Source: Russula earlei
Taxonomy: Eukaryota; Basidiomycota; Agaricomycetes; Russulales; Russulaceae
Length of the DNA: 50,229 bases
Reading direction: 5' to 3'
Assembly (NCBI GenBank): GCA_025769875.1
Contig: JAGFNK010000390.1
Location: 1-50,229 of the forward strand
Positions within the stretch are counted from its first letter, which is position 1; every line of letters starts with the position of its first letter. This document shows, one piece after another, positions 10,733 through 20,537 of the stretch. The position numbers were made by a program, and so were the translations under genes. The notes beneath the pieces are model-generated. The model ran no database searches. It saw only the letters and a list, made by a program, of their open reading frames with translations, and was not told the DNA's origin.

Positions 10733-10739
10733 TATATAA
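10733..10739 (+). promoter_or_regulatory. TATA box near the right TIR of LTIR-B
   Basis: CTGTATATAAAAACACC is identical in both LTIR copies (second at 38704-38710) and would drive transcription rightward through the right TIR and out of the element. The upstream CTCTAGTACCTCTCTC is also conserved, although the sequence left of it differs between copies. Confidence 0.5.
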
Positions 10740-10825
10740 AAACACCCTAGCTACTCTGTAGTAGAAAGAGTTCAGAATAGGACCCCTCTTTGTAATCCAC
10801 TCCTCTCTGTCTGTGAAAAACAAGA

Positions 10826-11219
10826 AGGATGGTCAGAATCGAGAGGCGAGAGGGGTGATGAGTGGCTGGCTGTGACTCCAATTGCACTGGAAACAATGTT
10901 GCACACCACAACACTTGAGTCAAAAACACTATGGGGCTGCCTCAAGACAGCCCATGGGTACAACATGAGGGAAAAATAATAGATATAGACCATGATTTTG
11001 AGTTGTAATTCATCTAGTACACATGTGGAGGTGGCTTGAGTCCAGCTCCACCAATTCTCACTCAAATCTCATGAAAACAATGGGGCTGCCTAGCCCTCAT
11101 TCAGGCAATTCAGGGACAATAAGTTTCATATGAATTGAAGCTGTTTTGAAGGAGATATTCATCCCGCATGTTTGATTTGGGTGGAATTCAAGCTCCGCCA
11201 AGTGTGTTGAAAATGGCAA
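10826..11219 (-). repeat. Right TIR of LTIR-B
   Basis: Inverse of 8132-8543. It lacks a short segment near 11170 (GAGGGGGTTTCTGCGCC in copy A), so the two arms are not identical. Confidence 0.9.
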
Positions 11220-12025
11220 TAAATAAGTGACCTATTAGCACCCTTATGTCCACAGGACTCAAAGGGAACTGCAGAGGAGCAATTGAGACTAAGGTATACT
11301 ACTGCTCCTCTGCCTGTAATATTGACCTGACTAAGCCATCAATCAATCCAAATAATGGAACTACTATCTGGAGCATTGTGCTGACACCTGTTAAGGCTCC
11401 AAAGTGCCTTAAATAAGATCAATGGTCGCGTCTATAAACGCGTCCTACCAATGCAGATATGCTTGAGTCAAGCAAGCAATACTCGTGGAGGGGAAGGAGT
11501 GTTAGATCCTTCTAGAGTATGACAACAAGATGAGAGGGGCTCTGCAGACGGGGTAGGAGTCAACTGTTTGGGATTGGCAAACTAAGTCGAGCTTAAGGCT
11601 CAACTGTTCCTACTGGAGGCTTTATATAGCCCTACAGGGATAAGGTTCATACTACTGTAGTACTGGTTGGTGCTATAGAAGCAAAAGGCAGCTCGTAGAA
11701 GTGAGGTTGCTTCTATGTAAACGATCTCGGTGCTGGAAGCATTAAGTGCTTCCCCAATCAAGGAATCGACGTACGTGGCGGTACAGAAACATCTGGGACA
11801 GAAGCAATGCTACTCATTGCTTCTTCAGTACATCTTCTGAAAGATACAATCAACGCGCCCCGAATGTGATATCAAGGAACATAAACGATCAAGATCTGAC
11901 GCACGCATAATGCAAACAGTGCAGTCCATAGTTCAGGTGTTCCGGCATCTTCCGGACCCCAAACCACTCGGTAACAACACCCCAGAGTGATATCTACAGT
12001 GCATCAGTAATAAATCACAATGACA
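11220..12025 (-). mobile_element. Copia LTR fragment (family Cop2), split by LTR A
   Basis: On the minus strand a polypurine tract (GGGGGAG) near 12026-12033 is followed by TGTCATTGTGATTTATTAC, the start of a 3' LTR, just after the end of copia RNase H. The LTR runs to the LTIR edge at 11219-11221, where it is truncated. It is interrupted by the gypsy solo LTR at 11389-11976. A hairpin-forming pair GCAGAGGAGCA/TGCTCCTCTGC lies at about 11272-11313. Confidence 0.75.
11389..11976 (-). mobile_element. Gypsy solo LTR, family A, with 5-bp target duplication
   Basis: 588 bp, plus-strand ends TGTTAAGGCTCC and CTCGGTAACA, flanked by ACACC on both sides (11384-11388 and 11977-11981). It is the inverse of the 3' LTR of the element at 39.2-47.6 kb. 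It inserted into the Cop2 LTR and lost its internal part by LTR recombination. Confidence 0.95.
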
Positions 12026-12029
12026 CTCC

Positions 12030-12163
12030 CCCATGTCAGTACAAGGCTCTGGTCACTTAGCCATATGATAATCCAAGCATACCAATGCACTTAAGTACCT
12101 TTATCCAATCCAAGGCCTTGGTGAGAATGTCTGCAGCCATATCCTGTGTTGTCACAAATGGGG
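12030..12163 (-). pseudogene. Copia RNase H C-terminus (Cop2)
   Basis: The minus strand reads TTQDMAADILTKALDWIKV and ends at a stop shortly before the polypurine tract. ADILTKAL is the conserved tail of copia polyproteins. The upstream side stops exactly at the start of LTR C (12164). The rest of the same element probably resumes at 13127-13480, with LTR C and its gag piece inserted between. Confidence 0.8.
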
Positions 12164-12777
12164 TGTCATAAATTACCCCCCTTGTTCGGTTCATCACTAA
12201 CCTTTTGTTGTATTCACCTTTTACTATTGTTCTCTCCTGTCACCCCCGTCCCCTTGGTTATCATTTCATCCCTTGATGCTAATGGTCCCTTATTGTTTCA
12301 CCTATTGTGTTTCACCTATTGTTTGAGTTCCTTCTGCTATTGGCTCACCTTTACCTATTGTTCCGCATATAGTACTGTACAGTTTCACTACATACAGTAT
12401 TTAAGTGCTTGTAGAAGCTGGGGAATGCCCCAAGCTTAGCTTTTTCCCATTTCCTGTCATATCCCTTTGCCCTGTATCCCCTCTCAAATCACAAACTTGT
12501 TTTGTGCTGGCTTTTACCTTGCTTGACATCAACACACTAGGGGGAACTCTTGCGTTCCTCTTACTCCTCTCTTGCTCCATCATTGTCCTCCTCTTCTGCA
12601 AAACCAGAAGATTGACTCTGTCTGCGGACTGAGTCATTGTCTGACTCAGCCTTGAGACACTAAACCTTTAATCTGGTCTCCTTGAGCCGGCCCCACTGAA
12701 CCCCTTGAACCAAGTCATAGGGACTTGGCCCCCACTGAATCTTGAGCTAACGCTCTTATGGCCACGATGCTGTAACA
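12164..12777 (+). mobile_element. Gypsy LTR, family C
   Basis: Starts TGTCATAAATTACCC and ends GATGCTGTAACA. TATTTAA at 12398 is followed 34 nt later by AAGCTTAGCTT (12432-12442). The sequence just after the LTR is the exact complement of those 11 nt, so this is a 5' LTR. A shorter inverted copy is at 19680-20194. Confidence 0.85.
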
Positions 12778-12778
12778 C

Positions 12779-12789
12779 AAGCTAAGCTT
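12779..12789 (+). promoter_or_regulatory. Primer-binding site of family C (self-priming type)
   Basis: AAGCTAAGCTT, one base after the LTR end, is complementary over 11 nt to AAGCTTAGCTT at the predicted transcript start in the LTR. No tRNA 3' end match is evident. Confidence 0.65.
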
Positions 12790-12804
12790 TTCTTACTCCA
12801 TTCT

Positions 12805-13126
12805 GGAGATCAACCTTGAACTACCGTCGAACCGTTGGATCCATGTCCAACCCAGACCCTCCCCAGACCTTCCCGAACATGTTGTAGGAACTGCCACTTG
12901 GGACAGCTTTCACACCTTCCTCTGTTATGTCGCCACTGAAAACAACGAAGAACTACCCATTGAATTCATCAACAATCATTGGTTCGAGCTACAACTCAGA
13001 AGAGGACAGCTCTACACTCACCAAGACCTAGAACTTGTCAGAAACAGCCTTGGACTAGGCTACTGGAGGGAAAATGACCCTTTCTATGAACCACCTTCAG
13101 AATCAGAAGCCTCTTCTACAGAATCA
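12805..13126 (+). pseudogene. Gypsy gag N-terminal fragment (family C)
   Basis: The frame reads VVGTATWDSFHTFLC, IEFINNHWFELQLRRGQLY and GLGYWRENDPFYEPPSES. It resembles the same part of the family A gag (EYINDQWYFVDYHKGHPY, then DPYTTHWEP) in order and spacing. It breaks off at 13126, where minus-strand copia RT begins. Everything downstream of the gag N-terminus is lost. The first ATG at 12841 is in another frame, so the original start is unclear. Confidence 0.7.
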
Positions 13127-13480
13127 GTGAGAGTGAATCACCTAAGATGGTGACATCATCAACATAGAGGATAATGATTATGGTTCCCCCCGTGTCTTGG
13201 CAATGATAAACCCCAGCATCTGAGTGCGTGCGTGTGAAGCTGAGCCCAGTGAGAACTCCATGAAACTGCAAGTTCCATGCATGTGAGGCTTGTTTGAGGC
13301 CGTAGAGAGCCTTCTTTAACCGACAGACTTTGTCTTTTTGGTCCAGAGTGATGAAACCTTGTGGTTGCTCCATGTAGATCTCTTCCTCCAGTGTGCCATT
13401 AAGGAACGCCGACTTGACATCCATTTGATGTATCTCCCAATCCTCTAGCATGGCCAACGCTAGGAGCAGCTCAAGAAGCT
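13127..13480 (-). pseudogene. Ty1/copia reverse transcriptase fragment (Cop2)
   Basis: The frame reads EDWEIHQMDVKSAFLNGTL, EEEIYMEQPQGF, CRLKKALYGLKQA and ILYVDDVTILGDS. These are the diagnostic copia palm motifs, including the catalytic YVDD. It is open and well conserved over about 115 codons, then cut at both ends: by the family C gag fragment on one side and by the family D first ORF on the other. Confidence 0.92.
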
Positions 13481-13489
13481 GTTCTCCAA

Positions 13490-14237
13490 CAATATATATC
13501 CTCCCTCGGCTATCTTTAGGTAAGTGTATGAGTAATAAACTCTGCCGTCAAGGAAGTCATGAATGGAAGTGAGGATGAAAGACCCTTGGTATGCAAATCA
13601 ATAAATGGGAGGCAGTGTCTCCAGATGATGATATATAGATGAATTAAACAGGTAGTGGAGGCGACCGAAGGGGAAGTCTATGTCCAGAGGGTGTATCCCT
13701 ACAGAACTACACACCTCGAAGCTTGCCAAATTAAATTGCTTGACAAGGTCATGGTTGGTAGGCAGTACCGCAAAAGTGTGGGTGGTTGTGGCCTAGAATG
13801 GGGAAACAAAGATGTCGGTGGATGGTTGCTGGAGCAAGTGACCTATAGTAGGGATGGTGGAATGGGTGTCACGTCATCCTGCCTCCTCCAAAGGGCGCCA
13901 GTGTTCTACTTCGTTCTGTCGGACGCGATAAACTTGAAACTGGTGGGGGTGGAAGGCGTACTCCACACAGTCCGAAGGATTAAAGAACCCTTGTGGGACC
14001 GGGGGAATGTTTTCCTGATCGTCAAGAGGGTTGTCCTCTACATAAGTCCCCGGAAGGGGAAGAGCTGCAATGGGGGGAAGTCCAGGTGGTGGAGACAGGT
14101 CCGAAACAAGTGGGAGAGATTGGGAAAGGGAAAGTAGTTGGATGTTGGGAGTGCAAGGCTCCGGAGAACCAGTGGTTGGGATATTGTTGGACACTTGATG
14201 AGTCGACTGGTCAGTGCAGTTTGAGGGAGACTTTCCA
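13490..14237 (-). pseudogene. First ORF of the LTR-D element (unknown family), copy 1
   Basis: Directly behind LTR D on the minus strand a Pro/Ser-rich start leads to PPVPQGFFNPSDCVEYAFH, then HPHQFQVYRV and HWRPLEE. After a break come VCSSVGIHPLDIDFPFGRL and LPPIY, then IHDFLDGRVYY. The same order occurs at 31202-31942, so this was a real protein. Its place after LTR and primer site suggests a gag-like structural protein, but I recognise no capsid or zinc-knuckle motif. Several stops and a frame change interrupt it. At about 13490 it is fused to the copia RT fragment; whether they belong to one element is unclear. Confidence 0.6.
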
Positions 14238-14239
14238 GA

Positions 14240-14720
14240 TGTCAAGACTCACTGTTGAACAATCCAGTTCAAGAGCGAGGGGTTAGTTCAGAGATGAGTT
14301 GATAGATGTCTAGGATGGTGTGGGCTAGGAGTAGAGTCCAGAGCAGTAACAAATACCAAAGGGGTACAGTTACTGGTAAAGTTGAGCAAGCATGCAGAGA
14401 GGGGGCCAGGGTAGTCACAAGGGGACAGTCCTTAAAGGAGTATCCCAGGGATCAAGAGTGCCATAAACAAATGGACAGTCTGAGGACTGTCCATTACTTT
14501 ATTGAGCGTTTATATACTACAAGAGAACTGCTAAATAGGGAACAAGTCATAACCTTGTTATCAAGCACAATAGTGTGATGAGTAAGAAGTCAGAGTGTGC
14601 TTACTGAGCATGCTCAGTCATGCTCAGTAAGCTGCTGAGTAAGAAGGCTTCTCTTGATGAGTAAGAGCCTTCACTGTTCACATGTTCACTGCTTTAGTGC
14701 ATGTGCAAGCACCTGATTCA
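14240..14720 (-). mobile_element. LTR, family D (copy 2, likely 5' LTR)
   Basis: 481 bp, TGTCAAGACTCAC to CCTGATTCA on plus. Minus-strand TATATAA (first base 14516) is followed 35 nt later by AGACTGTCCA (first base 14481), which lies in a perfect palindrome with ATGGACAGTC/GACTGTCCAT arms at 14471-14494. Two bases past the LTR, AGACTTTCCA (14228-14237) pairs with it except at one position. The other D locus (31977-31986) pairs perfectly. The 170 bp to the right hold nothing I recognise. Confidence 0.85.
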
Positions 14721-14894
14721 TTTTCTGTTAGTTAGTTTAGGGCTGGTCATTTGAGGACTTGTAGTTGGCTTTTAGGGAATAGTGTTATCTTATAAGGCCC
14801 CTTATATAGTTCTATTAGGGTCCTTAAAGTCGACCCTAGTACTTCTATTGAGGTCCTTAGTATTGCCCTATAGTTCGTTCTATAGTTATTAGAG

Positions 14895-15935
14895 TTAGTC
14901 TAATAAGATGTCGTCCATCATAGTTTGGAAAGTGGCCAGGGAATTTGTTAACCCAAAGAACATTACAGTTGGTTCAAACAGTCCATTGCTGGTCTTGAAG
15001 GCTGCTTTCCACTCATCCCCTTCCTTGATTTGGATGTTACTATAGCCCCATCTGACATCAAATTTGGTGAAAAGTTCCTTTCCTGCTAAGGCGTGGATAA
15101 GTTCTGGAATTAAAGGTAGTGGGTATACATTGGGTATTGTCCATTTGTTCAAGTTCCTATAGTCTTGTACTGGTTGGAATTTACCATCTTTCTTTTTTAT
15201 GAGGAAGAATCTACTAGCATATGGCAAATTGGATCTTCTTATTTGTTTGAGTCATAAATTCTGTTCAAGGAACTTTCCCTGTTCTTCTTTTTCTTTGGGT
15301 GAGAGGGGGTATACTCTACAGTTAATCGTTGTTGGGGCATCTGGCTTTAGGTCAATGGCATGGTCCCATTTTCTGGGTCCGGGAAATCTTTCTGATTCTT
15401 GTTCCATAAAGACTTGTCCATATTTGTGGTATTGATGGGGGACCATCTCTTGCCAGGTTTTGGCTTGTTTTCCATCTAAGATTCAGCTAGCTGTTGAGCT
15501 ATGGTGGTTTTGCATATTTGAGTTTGTAACCATAATTTGTTGCCTTCTTCCCAGTCAGTCAGGGCTTTTATCCATTCCAGTGTTTCTTGTCTTCCTGATA
15601 GGGTGATTCTTCCCATCATCATTCCTTTAGACCAGTTTATCTTTGGGTTGATCGATTCTAGGAATGGGTATCCTAAGATCATATTGTCTTGCCCTATATC
15701 TGCAACCAAGAATTGATGCATGCATTTTTGCCCTAGCAGTTTCAATTCTAAGTCTACCGCTTGCATAATTTTTCCCAAACGGTTGAATGTTCCATCGACA
15801 TTTTTGACACTTCTGGCTAAGGGTAGTTTTCTAGTTTGCAGATGTAGTTCTTTTGTTAATTTGGGAGACATGAAGCATTCTGTGGCTCCACTGTCTATTA
15901 GAGCTTTCTTTTCGGCTTTGTTCGATCCAATTTAA
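14895..15935 (-). pseudogene. Gypsy protease and reverse transcriptase (family B)
   Basis: Reading from 15935 leftward: KALIDSGATECF is the aspartic protease active site, followed by MILGYPFLESINPKINW, the protease flap/ILG block. After a frame change near 15470 the RT starts with WDHAIDLKPDAP, then FFLIKKKDGKFQPVQDYRN, YPLPL and TKFDVRWGYSN. It ends at TMMDDILLD near 14895, before the YXDD motif. Stops include TAA near 15250. These enzymes process Gag-Pol and copy the RNA. The missing RNase H and integrase were lost, not merely shifted. Confidence 0.88.
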
Positions 15936-16017
15936 ATAGTAGTCATCACTGATATTGACTTTCTTCAAGACTTGTACATTGAATCAATACCTAAAGCTCA
16001 AGCAATCTCTGTCATGC

Positions 16018-17718
16018 TCAAGTGTCCAAACAATCCTCTTCTTTGCTCTCCTCATCTCCAATCAAAGCCTTGATAAAGGCTTCTCTGTCTTGCACAGAGA
16101 GCACCTTTGCAGTGTTCGCCAACTTGATGATGGCATCTTCTTCAATAACTTCCACGATGGAGGATTCGGATGTGGTGGTAGTAATGTCAGTGGTGCGTGC
16201 ACGGGTTGCCTTGTGTTTCCGTTTTGTTGGGCAGTCCCGAGCCAAATGTCCTCAGAGAGAGCAGTGGAAACATCTTCCCTCTTCACAGTGTTCTGCTTTT
16301 CAGCTTCGGTGACTGCTTTGCATGCAGTGCCTGCACTGGTGTCCATGGCATTCAGGTTGTGTGGTGGGAGGTGTGGATATGTGGGTGTGGCATTGTTTTG
16401 ATTGTTCCTGTGGTTAGCCCAGGCCAAGTTGGTGAGTCAACCCCAGGGTCTATTGTTCAGGGGTTGATTGAAGTTGTGTCCGCATGTGCTGGAGTGGTTG
16501 GATAAGATGGCGCATTTGCGCATCCATACTCAATGATGTTTTTGCGTGGCCATGACCCAGTCCTGAAATGAGGTGGGGTCCTTGAGGTTGAGGCATGACT
16601 CGACCAAGGACCATGGGAGTCCCCCATGCAAAGAGCCACATGACCATTGGTTCATTGACATCAAGTCCTGCCCGTCTAGCCAGTAATTGGAATTCAGATA
16701 CATAGTCATCGAGGAGTCCATCTTTTATTTTCAATTCTTTGAGTCGGTCTTGGGCTTTCTCGCATTCTGCATAGTCAGTGAACGTGTGGTGGGACTGTTG
16801 TTGCAGTGCTTCCCACATGGTGAGGCCGAGGGGAATGTTCATTGGGTTGTCTTGGACGTCTTCAAGCCATTGATCCATGGCTTCAAGCCAGCCTTCGACT
16901 TTCAGACCTTTCAGAAGGGATAGGAAATAAGCACATTTTTTGATTGGATCCCTGGAAATTTTACTGTCATGGTTCATGGATATGAACCTATTGAATGCGA
17001 CTAGGAACATGTGCATCTTTGCGCGATCGCCATTGAAAAAGTCAGGGGGAATTCCCTTGAGTTTTCTGTTATTGGGTCCACATGCATCGTGATTGCAGCT
17101 GGTGTGTGCATCAAAGTCATCGGGGTCAGGGTCGGGGCTCGGAGGTCATATTCCACATCCTCCAAATCCTGCAAATGAGGTGCGGGGAGGTGCTTTTGCC
17201 ATTCCGGACAACGCGGGCTGTGGTTGGGTCAATTCGGGGTTAGTGGTGGTGACGAAAATATTTGTTGTTGTCGTAGGTTCAAGCTCCATTGGAGTGTCAG
17301 TAGGTGGGATGGGTCTGGGCATCAGGGTGCGGCTTGGGGCTTTCAAACTTGGGAGAGGTTCTCCTGAGTTAGTCAGCTGTGTAATGTTGATTCCTATAAG
17401 AGGGCTTTGTTGGAGCCTGAGAGCCGAGCGAGCAACGCACATTGCTTCCCAGGTGTTGCCGCATCTCGCAATTTCAAACCACAAGCCATAGAGATGGCCT
17501 AGGGCTACTTTGGCACCTTTCCAGGTGACATAATAGCCAGTCCAGGGCACATTGTCTGTGCATACCATGAAGAATTTGATGCTGTCATCGAACATGGTCA
17601 TGCTAGGAACATTCTTCTCTTGATCTGGGAGTAGCTCAAAGGGGCATTTGAGGGCAGCCAATGCTTCAATAGTCGGTACACTGAGTCCCTTGTATTTCCA
17701 ATCATGAGCTGTAGTCAT
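16018..17718 (-). pseudogene. Gypsy gag (family B)
   Basis: Two large frames follow one another. The N-terminal part (17718-17146) is a domain with DNVPWTGYYVTWKGAKVALG and a Pro/Thr-rich linker. The capsid-like part (17016-16450) has WLEAMDQWLED and CEKAQDRLKELKIKDGLLDD, typical of Retrotrans_gag. The C-terminal part carries a zinc knuckle, CFHCSL-stop-GHLARDC, near 16240-16290, where TGA replaces the CGA expected between Leu and Gly. It then runs toward the protease. Gag packages the RNA and forms the particle. Order LTR-gag-PR-RT and strand agree with LTR B upstream. Confidence 0.85.
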
Positions 17719-17776
17719 GTTGAAATAAATTGGTATATTCTAGTGAGTGCATGGTTTGGGGTCAAGGGTTCAGAGG

Positions 17777-17788
17777 TAAGCTTGTTCT
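17777..17788 (-). promoter_or_regulatory. Primer-binding site of family B (self-priming type)
   Basis: Two bases after the LTR end the minus strand reads AGAACAAGCTTA. This is complementary over 12 nt to TAAGCTTGTTCT in LTR B, at the predicted mRNA start 34 nt from the TATA box. Confidence 0.75.
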
Positions 17789-17790
17789 AA

Positions 17791-18298
17791 TGTCACTGAC
17801 TGGGGGCGGTGTCACTGACAAATTGTTTCATGTGCAAGACATGTACACTGAGTCGAGCGAGAATGAAGATTCTCGTGGAAGTTGGGGATTTTGGTGACAA
17901 CAATGCCAAGGCAATTGTGTACCACAGAGAGGGATTTCAGAAGGTAAGTCTTTGTGTTCAAAGACTTAGAGAAATGGGAGGTTTTCCGAGGTGACTGCCT
18001 GATTCCCTGCAAGCCTACAGTCCTATAACCAGTGATATTTCACAGGAGAACAAGCTTAAGGCTTGTTCTCATCAACTGACAGGTTTATATAGACAAAGAC
18101 TACTATATCAAATAGTATTCACAAGGTAAGGGTGAGGCGATCATACTGGAACACACTGGAAACTAATGGTACATGCGAGGCAGAATGAGTAGGCACATCT
18201 GGGTAGGCTTATCTGGTTGCCAGTCCGGTCTGAGGCACCGGTACTTGTGACATGTAGGGCAAATGTAATCTTATCATGCTTGGGGTCAGCACCCCACA
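17791..18298 (-). mobile_element. 5' LTR, family B
   Basis: 508 bp with plus-strand ends TGTCACTGAC and CACCCCACA. Minus-strand TATATAA starts at 18091. The perfect palindrome GAGAACAAGC-TTAAG-GCTTGTTCTC (18046-18070) lies over the expected transcription start. It inserted beside the tandem array, whose flanking sequence continues in the other array copy but is cut here at 18298. Confidence 0.85.
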
Positions 18299-18890
18299 AT
18301 GTGTAATGAAACCCAATTATTTGGCTGCCTCTAGATACAGTACATGAGGTTCTGATGTCCAAGTTTCAAGGCAATCCATTGAGAGATAGTTGAGATATAT
18401 GGCTGTTCAAAATTTCACATGCAGATCGGCAGCTAAAATTTGAAACTTCAAGAACTGAATATTAGGCTCCCATATTTTAGTTGCACCTAGATATGGTATA
18501 TAAGGTTTCTACTTTCCAGGTTTCAAGGCAATCCATTGAGAAATGGTTGAGATATGGCAGTTTGAAATTTCACACTCAGATTGCACCCAAAAATTGAAAC
18601 TTCAAGAACTGACAATTATGCCCCAACTCTTGGGCTGCACCTAGATACAGGACATGAGATCCCACCTGTTGAGAAACAGTTGAGATATGGCAGTTCAAAG
18701 TTTTGCACTCATGTCAGCACCCAAAAATCAACATCTCAAGAACTGAATATCAGACTCCCATATTTTTGCTGCACCTAGATATAGTATATAAGGTTCTACT
18801 GGCAAATGTTCAAGGCAATCTGTTGAGAAACTGTTGAGATATAGCAGTTTTAATTTCACACTTGAAATGACATCCAAAAATGGCAAGTGC
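18299..18890. repeat. Tandem array, four ~152-bp units (copy 2, inverted)
   Basis: Four units in reverse orientation to 655-1118. The three units shared with copy 1 occur in the same order and pair one to one by their private differences, for example GGGATCTCATGTCCTGTATC in only one unit of each array. So the whole array was duplicated rather than formed twice. The unit at about 18610-18735 has lost about 20 bp. Confidence 0.88.
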
Positions 18891-19282
18891 AAGGTCACAT
18901 GAAAATGACAGTAAGTATCTGTCCACTACACAACCATGCAAACTGGAGAACCATGGGCTGTAAGTGCCCTGATGATGGAGATATGTGCTTTCATGCAAAT
19001 TCTCCTGGCAAAATGCTGGATCTGGCATGCTCATGTATGTAAAGTGTTTGGTGAATCTGGAATAGTCATTGTTTGGCCGGCCTGAGGCAGATCTATGATC
19101 CCAGTGACATCATACACTCTTTTGCCGGCCATAGTGCCAAGTGTGAGGAGTTCATATCAATGGCATTATCAAGTTTGAAGCATCATGCATATCATAGTAA
19201 ATCTATGAGCACTCTATCATACAGAATAAACCATGGAACATATTGACATTGTCATGAACAACCTGCTATGGTACATGCTATA
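18891..19282. other. No gene recognised
   Basis: Flank of the tandem array. A pair of GCCGGCC-type palindromes (near 19075 and 19125) is the only structure seen. Confidence 0.4.
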
Positions 19283-19693
19283 TCATCTATCAATCCTGTG
19301 AAGTCCTGGAGTCATAGCAATAGGTGGGAGTGGAGGGGGGACACAGAGCACATCCTGCTCAGTTGTGAGGTGCAGGCATTTATGCTGCCTGGATGAGCAT
19401 GATTGGGAGGTGGGAGTGCAGCCCACAGTCTTGTGTGGCTGATTGACAGCAAAATCCACAAGGGTGCACTGTAGTTCATTGTGCACATTGTGGCTCTCCT
19501 TCAGCTATGTTTGCACATTTCTGAATTCCTGATGCAGTGCCATGAGCTCTTCAAGGAAGTCATCCCACTCCTGTTTGAGATGATCAATCCTTCCCTGGAA
19601 AGGACAAGAAGCAGCACAGTCACAGGCTTGATATGCAGAGTCCAGCAACTTTTCTTCTTCAGACTTTTCTTTGTCATCTATGACTTGGTTCAA
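19283..19693 (-). pseudogene. Coiled-coil-like unknown protein fragment
   Basis: One frame from 19693 to 19283 with a single TAG near 19505, probably from CAG. It is rich in Glu/Lys/Leu (KLLDSAYQACD, DHLKQEWDDFLEELMALH), consistent with a short coiled coil. A basic/Ser-rich tail (TSQSCSSRQHKC) and a Pro-rich end follow. It begins inside the end of LTR C copy 2 and so probably belongs to a transposon. I do not know the family. Confidence 0.45.
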
Positions 19694-20194
19694 GGGTTCA
19701 GTGGGGCCAGCTCAAAGAGACTGGATCAAGGGTTTAGCGTCTTAAGGCTGAGTCAGACGATGACTCAGTCCACAGACAGAGTTGATCTTCTGGTTTTACA
19801 GAAGAGGAGGACGATGAGAGAGAGGCAGAGGAGAAAAAGGAACACAAGGGTCCTTTGATAGTATGCTTAGGTCAAGCAGAGTGTAGGCCAGCACAAGCAA
19901 GTTGTGATTGAGAGAGTATACAGGGCAAGGGATGTGACAGGAAATGGGACAAAGCTAAGCTTGGGACATTTCCCCAGCTTTTACAGGCACTTAAATACTG
20001 TATCTAGTGAGGCTGTACAGTACTATATGTGGAACAACAGACAAAAGGTGAACCAATAGCAGAAAAAGATCAACAACAAGTGAAATGCAAGGAGGTAAAG
20101 TGACAGCTGTCAATCCACATCAAGGGATGAAATAATAGAGAGATGGAAACAATCAAAGCCTAGTAATGAACCAGAAGAGGGGTAGATCACAACA
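19680..20194 (-). mobile_element. LTR, family C (copy 2, 3' end truncated)
   Basis: Inverse of 12164-12680. It contains CTTAAATACTG and AAAGCTAAGCTTGGG, the same TATA and start-site blocks. The last ~100 bp of the LTR, including the TAACA end, are missing. The outer end is AACA at 20191-20194. Confidence 0.75.
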
Positions 20195-20537
20195 TGCAGA
20201 CATATAACCACTGTGTCTATGAATTGCAGCACGAACCACATCACCGGTAATGTGTGATGATGTGTAGTGTCTCATTGTTAAGTCTAATGTGGGACTGGCC
20301 TCAGAGGACAAGCAGTCTTTTTAGTTCTGGTCCAAGTGAAAGACAAGACAACAAAAAAGGGAATGTGGAATTTATGTACTGCCTGCATGTGCCTCACATG
20401 AGAATATGCTTATTGAAATGCAGTGGCTTCCTTTTCTGGAAATAGGTATGATCTGCATGCATGGAGAGAGGGAAGAGGAAGGGAAGATGTGAGTGAGCAA
20501 CTGTAGGGGAGAAAGAAGAGAGTGAATCCAGAGAAGA
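20195..20537. other. No gene recognised
   Basis: Short frames only. No boundary motif other than the LTR C edge. Confidence 0.4.

Larger units (their letters stand above)
8132..11219. mobile_element. Non-autonomous LTIR element, copy B (3.1 kb, ~0.4-kb TIRs)
   Basis: The ends are TTGCCATTTTCAG and its inverse, ending in GGCAA, each bordered by TA (8130-8131 and 11220-11221). Inverted repeats of about 400 bp close the element. Inside lie a gag-like coding piece, a long GC-rich low-complexity block and a TATA box pointing right. No transposase is encoded. TA flanks fit the Tc1/mariner superfamily, but TIRs this long are unusual for it, so the class is uncertain. The second copy (36723-39207) is colinear but lacks 8539-9075. 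Many CG sites of that copy are TG or CA here, so this copy looks more decayed. Confidence 0.85.

Noticed and set aside
10772..11065. Open frame beginning SENWWSWTQATS in every LTIR TIR
   Set aside because: Present in all four TIR arms because they are copies of one another; starts on a non-ATG codon and ends at variable places. No evidence of selection.
18299..18890. Regularly spaced repeats that could suggest a CRISPR array
   Set aside because: Units of 152 bp are contiguous and diverged, with no unique spacers, in a eukaryotic context.
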